Part shown: piece by piece, positions 21,873 to 32,786 of the stretch | Position numbering within the stretch: the first letter of the stretch is position 1 | Layout: every line of letters begins with the position of its first letter | From: Schizophyllum amplum | Taxonomy: Eukaryota; Basidiomycota; Agaricomycetes; Agaricales; Schizophyllaceae | Direction of reading: 5' to 3' | DNA: 64,000 bases | NCBI GenBank assembly: GCA_007026445.1 | Contig: VDMD01000009.1 | Coordinates: 868,001 to 932,000 of the forward strand | Program-made: the position numbers and the translations under genes | Notes under the pieces: model-generated | The model's input: only the letters and a program-made list of their open reading frames with translations | Told to the model about the DNA's origin: nothing | Database searches by the model: none

Positions 21873-23481
21873 ATGTCGGTGCGTTCAGCGTACAGAAAGC
21901 ACAGTTCCACTCATCTAAGAAGAGTGCACAGAGATATGGACAGTCTCATGCAGAGGGGTGCGATCTAGTTAAAAGGAAGGTCAGTAAATCTATGTCCGGC
22001 GAAACAGTGAACGCGCGATAGCAACCATCCCTTGAGCGCAGGGAAACGAAGCGTTCCAGCGTGGGGCCTATGAGGTCGCCAGATACCTCTACAGCTATGC
22101 TGCCTCGATCGATCCGAAGAACTACGTCTACATCCTCAATCGCGCAGAGGTGAATCTACGGCTTCACATGTGAGTCGAGCAGTAGTTCTGAGGACGAAGG
22201 AACGTACTGATGAAGGCGCTGAAGGTGGATGGAGGCAGAGGCCGACGCGCAAGCCGTCCTCGCAGCTGCGAGAGTCACCGCTGTCCACAAGCGAAAGGCG
22301 CTCTGGCGCCTATATCTGGCGAGGAAGGGTCGGATGCAGGCGGATGCTGCGAATGAAGGCAAGTCACATCCGTAGCGCAATGGACGAAGCTTGACAGCCT
22401 GCAAGCTTTGGAACAATGGGTTGCAGCCGGAGGCTCATCGGCCGAGGCCGCAAAGGAGAAGGGTGAACTGCAAGGAATGGAGCGACACGATGATGTCGAT
22501 GAAGTCGCATCAACATTGCAAAACACGCACCTGGATAAGGACGACCCTTCATTTGTGCATCCAGACACAGCTCAGGACATGTTCACGATCAAAGACGACG
22601 TGCATGGCGGTAAAGGAGCATTCGCACAGAAGGCTTTAGAGCGCGGAATCCTCATCCTCGCTGAAAAGCCTCTCCTTCGCCCCCCGGCAGGGTATAAGGA
22701 AGAAGGGCCAGTCTCGCCACAAACCGTGCTAACCCTCGTCGAGCGCCTGTCACCCACCGACGTCGCACGTCTTGTCTCTCTGCGAAACGCGCGCGCCGAC
22801 GATGCACGGTACCCGCATCACTGCTTCGCAGGCATCTGGTCCACCAATGCCTTCTCCGGTGCGGGCATCTGCCTCGTCGCCTCGCGCTTTATCCACTCCT
22901 GCGTCCCGAACGCGCGCTACTCGTGGCATGCGGAGAGCCAGCGCCAGCGCATTTTTGCCCTTCGGTCGATCGCGCCAGGAGAGGAGATTTGCGTCTCGTA
23001 CTTGATGGGCCGCAACATCTACGGGTCGAGCAGCGCCACCCGCTGCGCGTGGCTTTCCGACGACTACCGCTTCGAGTGCGCGTGCGCGGTGTGCGGTGGC
23101 ACGCCGGAAGAGGTCGCCGCCAGCGACCACCGGCGCAGTATGCTCGCGCGCATCTGGCGCGCGCTGCCAACAATGCAGGATGATCCCAGGCTGGCGGTGA
23201 GGGAGATTGCCAGCGCCATCCGCATCATGCGCGAGGAGGGCTTTCATATGGACGCCGATGACTTTGCCGGGGAGGCGGTGAACTGCTGTGCCGTGTTTTC
23301 TGACTGGGAGTCCGCAAAGTACTGGGCGACGCTGATGTACGAGAGTCGGAAGGCGGAGTTTGGCGAGGATAGCGGGCACACGCGCAAGGCGAAGGCAATC
23401 ATGGAGAATCCAGGCGACCGAAGGCGGTTGCCTATGGCGGGGCGGTACAGCGGGGTGAAGTTCACGGATATACGCGTGTAA
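21873..23481 (+). CDS. TPR and SET domain protein
   Basis: Exons 21873-21878, 21920-21979, 22042-22169, 22225-22328 and 22376-23481 give 467 residues. An N-terminal TPR-like part (GNEAFQRGAYEVARYLYSYA, then DPKNYVYILNRAEVNLRL) precedes a SET domain of the SMYD/split-SET kind: DVHGGKGAFAQKALERGI, then SRFIHSCVPNARYSW (the HSCxPN cofactor motif), RSIAPGEEICVSY and a post-SET cysteine cluster FECACAVCGG. Such fungal proteins are presumed protein-lysine methyltransferases; the target is unknown. The intron before 22376 is the least certain splice (a 47-base intron, otherwise a stop is met). The gene ends about 75 bases from DUS1 on the other strand. Confidence 0.8.
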
Positions 23482-23555
23482 GTAGAAGAGGTGGCTCGCG
23501 TTATCGTGTAGTATCGCGGGTTCAACTCTGGATGTCTTCTCCATCTTGCTCAGAG

Positions 23556-24729
23556 TCACCGTGACACAAACGGCCTCTCCATCGCTGCACCTTGACACGC
23601 AGTAGGTGATTGATGTCTTCGATTGTGCTGCATTCCGTCAAGGCATTGCGAAATTTGGAGAACCACGGTCGCCGTGCGCTAGGAGTATACAATGTGGATA
23701 CTTAGCATGCATAGCAAGATTGAGCCAAGGCCACCTACCACTGGAGATCGACAATGTGGCGAATATGTGCTTTCACAATGGGGAGCGTGACCGTGTTCCG
23801 GTACTGTTCGCAAAGCTCCAGGTATTCGCAAGAGATGTCGATTGGGTCGGGCAGAAAATTTGCAAAGAGGCTGTGGAAGTCACTCTTTTAGTGACTTTTT
23901 TTGGAGGATGTGACTTGCCACCTACCATGGGTTTCCGAGCAAGGTTTCCCCCACCATGACTCCATCAGCCCCGGTAAGCTCGAGGTTCTTCGGAATGTCT
24001 TCCCAATGGCGCACGTTTCCGTTGGAGATGACGGGGATGGTAAGGGATGACTTAAGCGTCTTCACAACCTCGAGATCTGCAGCGCCTTGTCTTCTTCGCC
24101 GAGCAGACACTGTCCGAGGATGCAGTGTTATCCAGGCGGCGCCCGAAGCCTCCAGGCTACTAGCAAGATCAACGGTCGTCGAAGATGGCTGGCAAAGGCG
24201 CAGTTTGGCAGTGACAGGCACATCAAGCGAGTGGGACATGGAGGACACTGGAATGGCATTGGTTCAGATTTACTGAGTTGACACGCATAAATACCGATGC
24301 TAGTGACAAGGGGCCAGTCCTTCTGTCCAAGGAGATACGCGCCATACCTACCCTCACGGGCAGCATCTTGGGGACATCCCAAGTTCAGATCTTGATCATG
24401 TAGTTAGTAGACGAGAGGATGCTGATCTGCGACTGGCACGCACCGATGCCATTACACAGGTTCTGCATCCTCCTTCCCGCCTGTACTATGGCTTCAGGAT
24501 CGTGACCACACAGCTGAACAGTGGTCGGTTTTCCGTGATTTGCGTGACCTGAGATCTCGAGGTCTCTCTGGTGGTATTCGAGGTAGTCGCGATCATTCAG
24601 CAGTTTGTCGGGGACGAGCATTTGCGTGTAGGTTGCAGTAGCACCATACTTTCCGACCAGCAGTCGAAACGGGAGATCAGACTGGTTCACCATCGGCGCA
24701 GCAATCCTCGAGAGGCTTAGACTGTCCAT
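23556..24729 (-). CDS. DUS1: tRNA-dihydrouridine(16/17) synthase
   Basis: Exons on the minus strand: 24444-24729, 24295-24390, 23926-24247, 23742-23870, and a last exon from 23679. FMN-dependent TIM barrel: RIAAPMVNQSDLPFR at the start, TVQLCGHDPEA, the active-site loop DLNLGCPQDAAREGRYGAYL with the catalytic Cys, VTAKLRL, WITLHPRTVSAR, VISNGNVRHWEDI and GADGVMVGETLLGNP. The CPQ...GxYGA loop matches Dus1 better than Dus2-4. It reduces uridine in the D-loop of tRNAs. As written, the last exon stops at 23556-23558. One base fewer in the AAA run at 23640-23642 would continue the family-like end STIEDINHLLRVKVQRW to a stop at 23522, so a frameshift or base error near the C-terminus is likely. Confidence 0.88.
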
Positions 24730-24986
24730 TTCTGATCATGAATGAGTGAAAGCAGCAGCAGAGCAGAAGAAGGCGCCGATCGGCTCCGGGCCGGCAGCTC
24801 AAATAACATGGTCACGTGAGTGACGCGCGTGTAATCTTGCGCCCTTGTCAACGTTCGTTGACTATTCACCATCACGATCACTGGCTATGCTCCCCCTTCT
24901 TGGGCTTTAGGCGGACTTGTAACACATCTTCTTGACTCTTTCTACGACGACGCGCAAACGAGCATACTTGATCTCAGCCATCCACC
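24730..24986. promoter_or_regulatory. Shared divergent promoter region DUS1 / CAP-G
   Basis: 257 bases separate the divergent starts. A palindromic GTCACGTGAGTGAC-like box lies near 24811-24824. Role inferred from position. Confidence 0.5.
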
Positions 24987-27900
24987 ATGCCCCGGCAATC
25001 CGACAGCGAAATCCTCGAGGGGCTGGGCGGGTTCATGTCCGGAATATTCGACCAGGCGCAGAACACGGTGGCGAACCACAAGAAGAACTGCGTCTCACTC
25101 TACAAACTCCACGAACAAGCCGCGAAAGTGACAGAACAGGCGAAGAATGGACAGGCGGTGAAGCTTGTAGGGGAGCGCGCATTTACCGACGCGTTTATTG
25201 ACATGGCGAGCCGAGTGGTGGAAATTAAGAAGGGCCCCCCAGCTGCTGAGCGGGTTGTCAAGTTTGTTGGATCGTGCGTGCCTCTCCATATACCCTGTGC
25301 TCGTACTGACTCAAATTTAAGATATATGAAGTTCTTGAACGAGAAGGGTGAGCAGTGCTGAAGCAATACAAACGTATCTCATGAGCAATGCAGATAGCGA
25401 AGACAGTGGCATAAGCGGGCGCTTCATTGCCCGCCTGCTGAACTGGCTCCTCATGGGATTCGGTGCGAAGAACAAGGTCACTCGCTGGCGCGTAGTGCAA
25501 ATCGTGTCGGAGACTATAGCACATCTTGGGGAACTAGAGTGCGTGGGCCACAATGGGTTTCTTGACTTTGACTCAACTCCGGACACAGCGAGGACATGTA
25601 CACCAAACTGCGGCAAGGCCTCCTGGCGCGCGTTTGGGACAAAGAGAACCCTGTCCGCGTGCAAGCCACCATTGCTCTCTCCAAACTCATCGGCACCGAC
25701 GATGCAGATGAATTACCGGAGGGTGAACCAACCATTCTGCAAACTCTGATCGAAGTCTTGACCACGGACCCCGCACCTGAGGTCCGACGCGCCGCCCTCC
25801 TCAACATCCCCCTCCTTACCGACTCCACGCCCGCTATACTTGCTCGGTCGCGCGACATCGACGCGTTGACGCGCAAGCTCGTCTTCTCCGCGGTGCTGGC
25901 TGGAAAGCTCAACCATCCTCGGCTCTTGACCATCGCGCAGCGCGAGGAGGTCGTCAAGAACGGTCTTGGCGATCGCGAGCCTGGCGTGCGCATGGCCGCT
26001 GCCAAGATGGTCACCGGTTGGTTCGAGCGCATGCTTGCAGTGGAAGATGACGGACAACCCGACGCCACTCCCCAGTGGACCGGCGACGAGGGCGGCATCA
26101 TGCACGCGTTCGTCCGTTTCTTGGGCTTGTTCGACGTCGTAGGACTTGGTGAAGCTGTTGCCACGGACGCGGCTCTCTCGGTTCTGGTCACAAAACCTCA
26201 ATACGCGGAGGCGTTCATCTTCGAGGATCGGTATTGGATGGAGCTCACACCGGAGTCTGCTGTGCTTGCGCGCATCTTCATAGAGGAGTGCGCAGCGAAC
26301 GACAAGGCGGATATGCTCGAGGCTGCGTCTGTCCCCGTCGTCACGGCCTTCGCGTTCCTGTTGCAGGAGCATTACAACACGATGCTGCAGCACATACAGG
26401 CAGCGGAGACGGCCCATGGCGCCAGCGAGGAAGAGGAGGAAGAGCTTGAGGAGGAAGTCGCCAAGTCGGAGGTCATCCTTGCGGAGTTGTTGCGGATAAC
26501 GAAGAAACTCGACTACATGGACGAGATTGGCCGACGAAAGGTGTTTTCCGTCGTCAGTAAGTCGCTGTTTCTCTTGCTGTGGTTACTCCTTGATTGATCG
26601 CTGTCTTCAGAGGACATGCTTGCACACCCTCAACTACCTCCCGGCCTGATCAACCACTGTCTGGACGTCATGCTGGTCATTATGGACAGCGAGCGCGACC
26701 TCATTCGTATTGTTGTCGAGATCATTATCGACTTGCGAGACGAGGAAGCCGGCGGCGACGTGAACGCCAACATGACGGTGAGCGGACTTGTCGCTCCACC
26801 TTCATTTCTGACTCTGAACCTGGGACGACACAGATGAGTCAAAGCGAGGGCGACAGTAGTAATATATCTGCCATTCACCGCGAACGGTCTGTCCGGCGGA
26901 AGGGGCGCGAAGAGATGACGAACGAGGAGCGCATGAGCGCCGACATTACCGATATGCGATGCCTTATTCTTTGCATCGGAATGCTCGAGCGCATCAACGG
27001 AGTAAGCTTTTACAGACCTTGGCGATCCCTTTGCTCACATTTCCCAGAGCTTCGAAGACAACTCGACGCTGGAAGGCGTACTCGCCGACCTAATCATTCC
27101 CGCCGTTAAGCGGAAGGAGTTGGTCATGCGGGAGAAAGGCCTAGTAGCTTTGGGGCTTTGCTGTCTCATAGCCAAGGTGCGATGTCTGCCCTCGCCGCAT
27201 TTCCGCGGATGCTAACATGCGAGAAGAATATGGCAGTGAACTCGTTCCAACTCTTTCTCAGCCAGGTGCAGGCGGCGCCGGAGGACCTCAAACTAAAGGT
27301 TCTGCAAATTGTCCTCGACATCCTCGTCACGTATGAACAAGAGTACTTCGGCCGTCCGAATGACATCGTGAGTCGGCCTTACGCCTTTCGCCTGCCTCAG
27401 CTACTTAACTTGCCATGTTAGACACCGCAAGTCATCACCTACCTGTTGCACACCCTACAGAACGAAGACTCGCATCAGATTCAAGCCACGCTCTGCATCG
27501 GTCTATCCAAGCTACTTTTGTCGGGCTTGGTGACGGACGAGAAGGTGCTCACGAGCTTGCTGATGGCGTACGTGTCCCCGGCGACGGCGGGCAACTATGA
27601 AGTGCGACAGTGCCTGTCGTACTTCTTCCCCGTTTACTGCTACTCGTCGGCAGAGAACCAGTTGCGCATGCAGAAGGTGAGCGATTCTGCATTAGATGGA
27701 CGAATGGGGCTGACGACCCATAGGTCTTTGGAATGGCGTTCAACCTGATGGCCCGAGCCTACGAGCAGTTCGACGGCGAGCAGGAGATGGTCACGCCTCA
27801 GCAATTTGGCATGCTTTTTGTAGACTGGACGGATCCGGAGCAGCTTATGTCGGGGTACGCTCATTCTACTCGTACCTCAGCAGCGATACTGACGTATACG

Positions 27901-28993
27901 CGTTGAAGTGCCGTCCAGCACACGTCCAGCAAGAACCCGCACGTGGAGCTAGCCCTGGATATTGTTTTGGCTTTGTATGACTCTGAGCGTCCTGGTAAGT
28001 TGCGCAGACGCTGAGTATGCACTCTTTGTTGACATGTCTTGCAGAGGAAGACCAGAAGGCTATGTGCCAGCTCTTGTCGCACCTCAAGCTTCCTCCAGAA
28101 CTCGATGATAGGATCGTCATTCAGCTCGAATTACTTCTCGAGCATGCCAAGGAGAACGGCACGACTGACGATCCCGTCATCGAGAAGGCTGTCGACAAGT
28201 ACCAAGCTCGCTTCAAGAAGACATATTCGAAAAGGCTGCCCGAGATCAATCGCGGTGCTTATCTGGATGAGGATATGCTGAAACTGTATGAATTTGTGGA
28301 TGTCGAGCCGCCTGAAGCGTCTGAAGTACCCTTGAGCGGGAAAACGTACGTGGACCTCACTTGCGTTCGCATGCGCTCTGACACCTTTTTAGCTCGCAGG
28401 AGGGTGGCAGCATTGCGGTACGGCCTCGAACGTAAGATATCATCTTCTTCATTACCTCCACACTGTGATGCTTACCCTTCCCGTAGACCACCACCGAAAG
28501 CCAGCACATCCACATTGCGGAACTCGATGTAGGTTCTCATCGTGGTACGAAGAACTTCAGCTCACTGATAACAGCGGGCTGGCACCATCTACAACGGCCG
28601 ACGCGACCCTTGACGAAGACGTTCCGATATCACGACATGTCAAGATTTTGACGCCCATGAAGCAGCATGATAAGTGAGTGCTCGACTCGTTAACGGTGTT
28701 GCTTTTTCTGACGAGCTTTGCGCAGACGAACACGCAGTCCTGAATCAGCTCGCAAACAATCGTCACCTGCGAATCGCAAGCGGACACGCTCGAGCCTGGG
28801 GTATGTTCTCTCTATGTGGCTTTCAGACATACTGGCTAAACTCTTGTTCAGGCCGCCATCAGAGGAGACGGACCCTTCCAGTGAAGATGACGAAGATGTT
28901 CGCCGCTCCCTTCTTTTTCCTCGACCACGGCGAGATTCTTTACTCTCCGATGACGACGAGGAGGGCTCTCAGGCTGAGGCTGAGGATTTATGA
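24987..28993 (+). CDS. YCG1: Condensin complex subunit 3 (CAP-G/Ycg1)
   Basis: Seventeen exons, starting 24987-25273, 25322-25347, 25394-25538, 25589-26556 and ending 28726-28800, 28852-28993; about 1,067 residues, the usual size. HEAT-repeat protein of condensin: the N-terminus ILEGLGGFMSGIFDQAQNTV, then MASRVVEIKKG and LLNWLLMGFGAKNKVTRWRV; the Cnd3 signature NPVRVQATIALSKL and PAPEVRRAALLNI; later FGMAFNLMARAYEQFDGEQE. The C-terminal ~130 residues are a disordered Ser/Arg/Glu-rich tail (SPANRKRTRSS, then LSDDDEEGSQAEAEDL) typical of phosphorylation sites. CAP-G binds the kleisin Brn1/Cap-H and DNA as a 'safety belt' in mitotic chromosome condensation. The exon 8 acceptor is ambiguous by one codon (27224 or 27227). 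Confidence 0.95.
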
Positions 28994-29510
28994 TGATTGC
29001 TGTCGTGTACGCCGTCTTTATTCCTTCATATATATTCGTCGCATGTTTGTTCCTGCTGGTATATAGATCGCACTTGTTGTACAACTACGCCCGTCGCTAG
29101 GATAAGATGTCTAGTGCATTCTCAGTGTTCCGCCAAGAGTGAGTGACTGGGGAAAAGACAGTTATAGGTAAGTGCCCAAGCACATGTAGCCTGGCGCGGA
29201 CTGATCAGTGATCCTAGGTGGATGGGCTCGCGCTCTGGTGCTTGCTTCCCGCGCTCGTAAGGCGGAGCGGGAACGTCTTCTCTATAGATATGGGCGTACG
29301 ATGTCCTGAGCTTCGAAGGTGGACGAGTGCTATGACCTATGCCCGGCTGAATTCCCCTGTTTACGCAGACCTTAGACTCCGTCATCATAGGTATAATCGA
29401 GGGGGTGAGGGCCGTGGGGGGAGGTATATATACGGTCATTCAACGTCATTCTAGGTCAGCGGCCCCTTTCTCAGTACTTGTCGCATTCACCGAGCTCATC
29501 CGCGATCTTT
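28994..29510. promoter_or_regulatory. Intergenic with TATA box upstream of dehydrogenase
   Basis: 517 bases. TATATATA at 29425-29432 stands about 80 bases before the ATG at 29511, a plausible core promoter. The rest shows no coding signal. Confidence 0.5.
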
Positions 29511-30518
29511 ATGTCCAGTACCAAGTTTCTCACCGGGAAGGTTGCCCTAGGTGTGTACTCCTTGTATTTGTACGTCTCTCCACGTCACTGATTGGCATGA
29601 CTTTTAGTGACCGGCTCGTCGCGCGGAATCGGTGCAAGTTCCGTCCTTGGCCCAGCCTTGGCCTTGCAGAGAACGGCGCGGACGTCGTGATCAACTACGT
29701 CCGGTCTAAGGGTCCTGCGGAGGCGGTCGCGGAGAAAGCTCGCGCGTATGGCGTACAGGCTGAGTGCATCCAAGCTGATGTCACGAAGCCTGAGGAGATC
29801 GAGAGGCTCTTCACCGTGGCTGTCGAAAAAATGGGGCGGCTTGATGTTGTATTCTCGAATGCAGGCGTTGAGTCCTGGGCGCGGCCGGACCAATACACGA
29901 AGGACGAGATGGACAACGCAAGTGAACGGAGTCTTCATACAACGCGTGCTAAAGTCCATCGAGGTCTTCGGCACCAAGGTCAACGGCCAGCTGTTTGTTG
30001 CCCAGCAGGCCTACAAGCATCTCCGGGACGAAGGGAGGCTGATCCTCATGTCGTCAGTTCCGGCACAAAAGGTAAGCTGGCCCGAGTGCACCGGCGTGCT
30101 TTCACCTATAACGCGCTGTCTTCTAGGGAATCCCAGCGCATGCAATTTACGCGGCGTCTAAGGCAGCTATACAGGGAGCGGTCCGCTGTCTTGCATGGGA
30201 CTTCGGGCCACGTAAAATCACAGTGAACTGTGTGGCTTCTGGAGGCGTCAAGACAGCCATGTATAGTGAGTGGAGATCGTGCTCAAAACAACATCTGACC
30301 GTGATATTTGTAGCTGAGGCGGCCGCCAAGTATATTCTGGGCGGGAGAACATGTCGGAGGCGGAGATCGACGGGACACTCGGAAAGTGGAGCCCCTTCAA
30401 CAGGCCTGGTTACCCCAACGACATTGTAGGAGCCATCCTCATGCTGGCAAGTCCTCACTCGCAGTGGATCACGGGCCAGACTCTGCACGTTAGTGGTGGA
30501 GCTCATATGGCGGCCTGA
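29511..30518 (+). pseudogene. Short-chain dehydrogenase/reductase with two frameshifts
   Basis: The protein follows the classical SDR plan: KFLTGKVALVTGSSRGIG (cofactor glycines), ENGADVVINYVRSKG, RLDVVFSNAGVE (NAG motif), RLILMSSVPAQKG, AIYAASKAAIQGAVRC (YxxxK catalytic pair), KITVNCVASGGVKTAMY and QTLHVSGGAHMAA. It resembles fungal tetrahydroxynaphthalene/versicolorin-type reductases. Two breaks are seen. Right after the glycine motif, CCTTGGCCCAG (29647-29657) is followed by a near repeat; dropping 11 bases restores the frame. Near 30337 one base appears missing. A GC-AG intron (donor GCAAGT after 29921) gives the best join in the middle. It is either a recent pseudogene or carries base errors; a rescued protein would have about 260 residues. 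Confidence 0.65.
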
Positions 30519-30869
30519 ACATGGGTCATAACAAAGGCGCAATGTACGATACAACAATCTGAACGTAGTAAGTGATTAGTATAACACGGCCTCGGAGACG
30601 CCAATCCATAGGCAGCGGTGGGATTCCAAAAATTCGACGCGAAGCGTCCTCAAATCGTCCAGCAGCATCACCGTACGCGACAGCCTGGTGAAGTCGACGC
30701 GCACTGCCATATCTCTACAATCTCCTGCTGCCGTCCGATGCCTACGTTCCCGCAACGAGCAGCCTGTAGCCTTTGATTACTCTTAACTCCCCATTTTGCT
30801 TGCCTCCGCTGGTATACACCCGCAACCACCGCCACTGAGAAGCATCTCAGGCAAAGGCAATGCCGCTAT

Positions 30870-32221
30870 GGCCAAGCCAAGAATCCACATGCATACAAAT
30901 GCAGAGGCAGAGCCTGCGGTGCAATGTAGCATTGAGTGCGGACCTGACTTGGCTCAACGAGCCGCCCTTCTCTTGCCCTCATGCATCTAGACGATGGTGC
31001 TTCATGCATACCCTCGACGAAGCTATCAACGGGGAGAAAGGCAAGAGGATACATGTCTCTGAACGAAGGTGCGAAGACCAGCGCCCAGGACGCCCGTGAG
31101 TAGCAGAGCCCTCAGGAAACGCAAGCGATCAGACTGAGCGGCAAGGAAGCCACGCGATGCGTGGCTACCCTAATCGTATTCGCCAAACAGGCAGAACGAC
31201 AAGGCTCTGCTCGAGAAGAGGACTGGTAGTCCTGTACGGGTCGAGCGCGGCAGTTGCTGCAAGACGACGGTAAGAGGAGAAAATCTCGTGGCCACGAAGG
31301 CGATTAAGTACTTCATGCCACGTGCTAAAAACTGAGCGCCTACGTACAATCGCCTGGCGCCTCGAGATAGAGGCTTCTAGGCAAAGTGCGAGCCGAGTAC
31401 TGGCTTCTCTGCATTAGCGACCGGGCAATCGCCGACGAACGCGTTGCGTTACCTGAGTCACGGTTCAACTTCCTCTGTATCTACGGCAATCTCCGCCCGA
31501 CACACGTGCGCCGTGAGCGTCCGTCGCACTTCTTTTCTAAACCACCAGCGCAGCAGATCCAAGGCCGCGATGCTCGTCCCGCACAGGATGTCCTCCGATG
31601 TCTCTTCATGCGAGCGGGCCAAGGTCTGAGTGACGCAACCTCGACGGTCCCAGCGGGACCCGGCCGTAACAAGCCGTGCGACGTACCAGATATACCATGC
31701 GTCTGCCCTCGTCCGCGCGTTGACACAGTCGTATCTGCATGGTACGGCTGGCCTCCTTATAACGTCGCTGAGAGGCCCAACGTTGCGGAGGGGCCATCGA
31801 AGTCGATGAAACTAGATGGAGGGCCCTGGCGGGCGAAGTGTTGAAAGACGTCGTGGTGCCCGGGCGCGTTCTGGCGAAGGCCTGTGCTTCGCCTCCTGCG
31901 CATGCTGTTGGCTCAATCCTCCTATGCTGTCTTCGCGAGGCCCTCCAAATCGTCGTTAGACGCACACGCCGGGTCATTTGGAGGGCCACTCCTAGGAGTG
32001 CAGACATCATGCGCGTCAGCCCTAGGCCCTGTGCGTGTGATGCACTGGCGCTCGGAGGGTGTAGGCGCTATATGCATGGCGTGGGCCGACAGCTCCAGGA
32101 AAGAGCGCGTCCTTGAGTGCGATTCGCGGCACGCTTCGCTCTAGTAGCAAGTGTAACTCGATTCAGACTACTCTGGGTCTGCTGCGCCAATTTTTTGCAC
32201 CCCTTCCAGACGCTTGTCTGG
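30870..32221 (+). repeat. Interspersed repeat family R, long copy R5
   Basis: The longest plus-strand copy. From about 31550 it has all family landmarks (GCAGATCCAAGGCCGCGATG, GCGGGCCAAGGTCTGAGTGA near 31613, CGTGGTGCCCGGGCGCG near 31850, GATTCGCGGCACGCTTCGCTC near 32118, the TCGATTCAGACTACTCT motif, GCGCCAATTTTTT) and ends in the hairpin CCAGAC-gctt-GTCTGG at 32206-32221. Upstream to about 30870 it is diverged but collinear with copy R6. A frame at about 31200-31332 encodes LLEKRTGSPVRVERGS..., aligned without gaps to the same stretch in R6. Confidence 0.8.
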
Positions 32222-32332
32222 TAATCATAGGTAGCTCATCGAATTCGACTACTTACATACAACGGTGTGTAGTCTGGATGGAAACAATAATCCGCTGAGC
32301 GCTGGCCAGATTTGGGTGCACATGTATCGCTG

Positions 32333-32513
32333 CGCTGGAGGTGTAGGCGCCATTTCCATAGCGTGTGACGGTAGGCATAGGGAAGAGCGTGCTAGTGCAA
32401 CTTTCGCGGCACGCTTCGCTCTACATAGGAGCAAGTGCAAGTCGATTCAGATCATGTACTCTTCGTCTGCCAGTGTTGCGCCCTATTTTTTCCATTCCTT
32501 CCAGACTCCAGTC
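32333..32513 (+). repeat. Interspersed repeat family R, 5'-truncated copy R5b
   Basis: Only the 3' part is present: GGTGTAGGCGCCATTTCCAT, TTCGCGGCACGCTTCGCTC, TCGATTCAGAT, CCCTATTTTTTCC and an imperfect terminal hairpin GACT-cc-AGTC at 32504-32513. It lies about 110 bases after R5 in the same orientation. Confidence 0.7.
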
Positions 32514-32786
32514 CAAGATTGTACTCAGATATATTACGATGCCGCGAGCGGCTCAAGAAAGTAGATGTAGTAAGCGAGCACCATACAATTGTACTTCGAT
32601 CCGACAGCATAATAGCAAGAAAACATAACAAACATGCAGCATGAATGCGGAAGGCATACTAACTCAGTCCGCCATAGTATTAGTCCTCCATATGTGACCA
32701 TCCGTAGTAGAAGGTACACCAAGAATATGTCCACTCGACGACGGCAGGACCCATCGTGCAAAAGACTCAAAGGATCTCTCAATGGC

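Noticed and set aside
21607..21918. A 103-residue frame upstream of the TPR-SET gene
   Set aside because: It overlaps the real start in another frame and has no recognisable motif.
31540..32200. GCGCAGCAGA-type words at both ends of repeat copies read as terminal inverted repeats of a MITE
   Set aside because: The match is short (about 13 bases) and conserved sequence continues beyond it on both sides, so these are not the element's ends.
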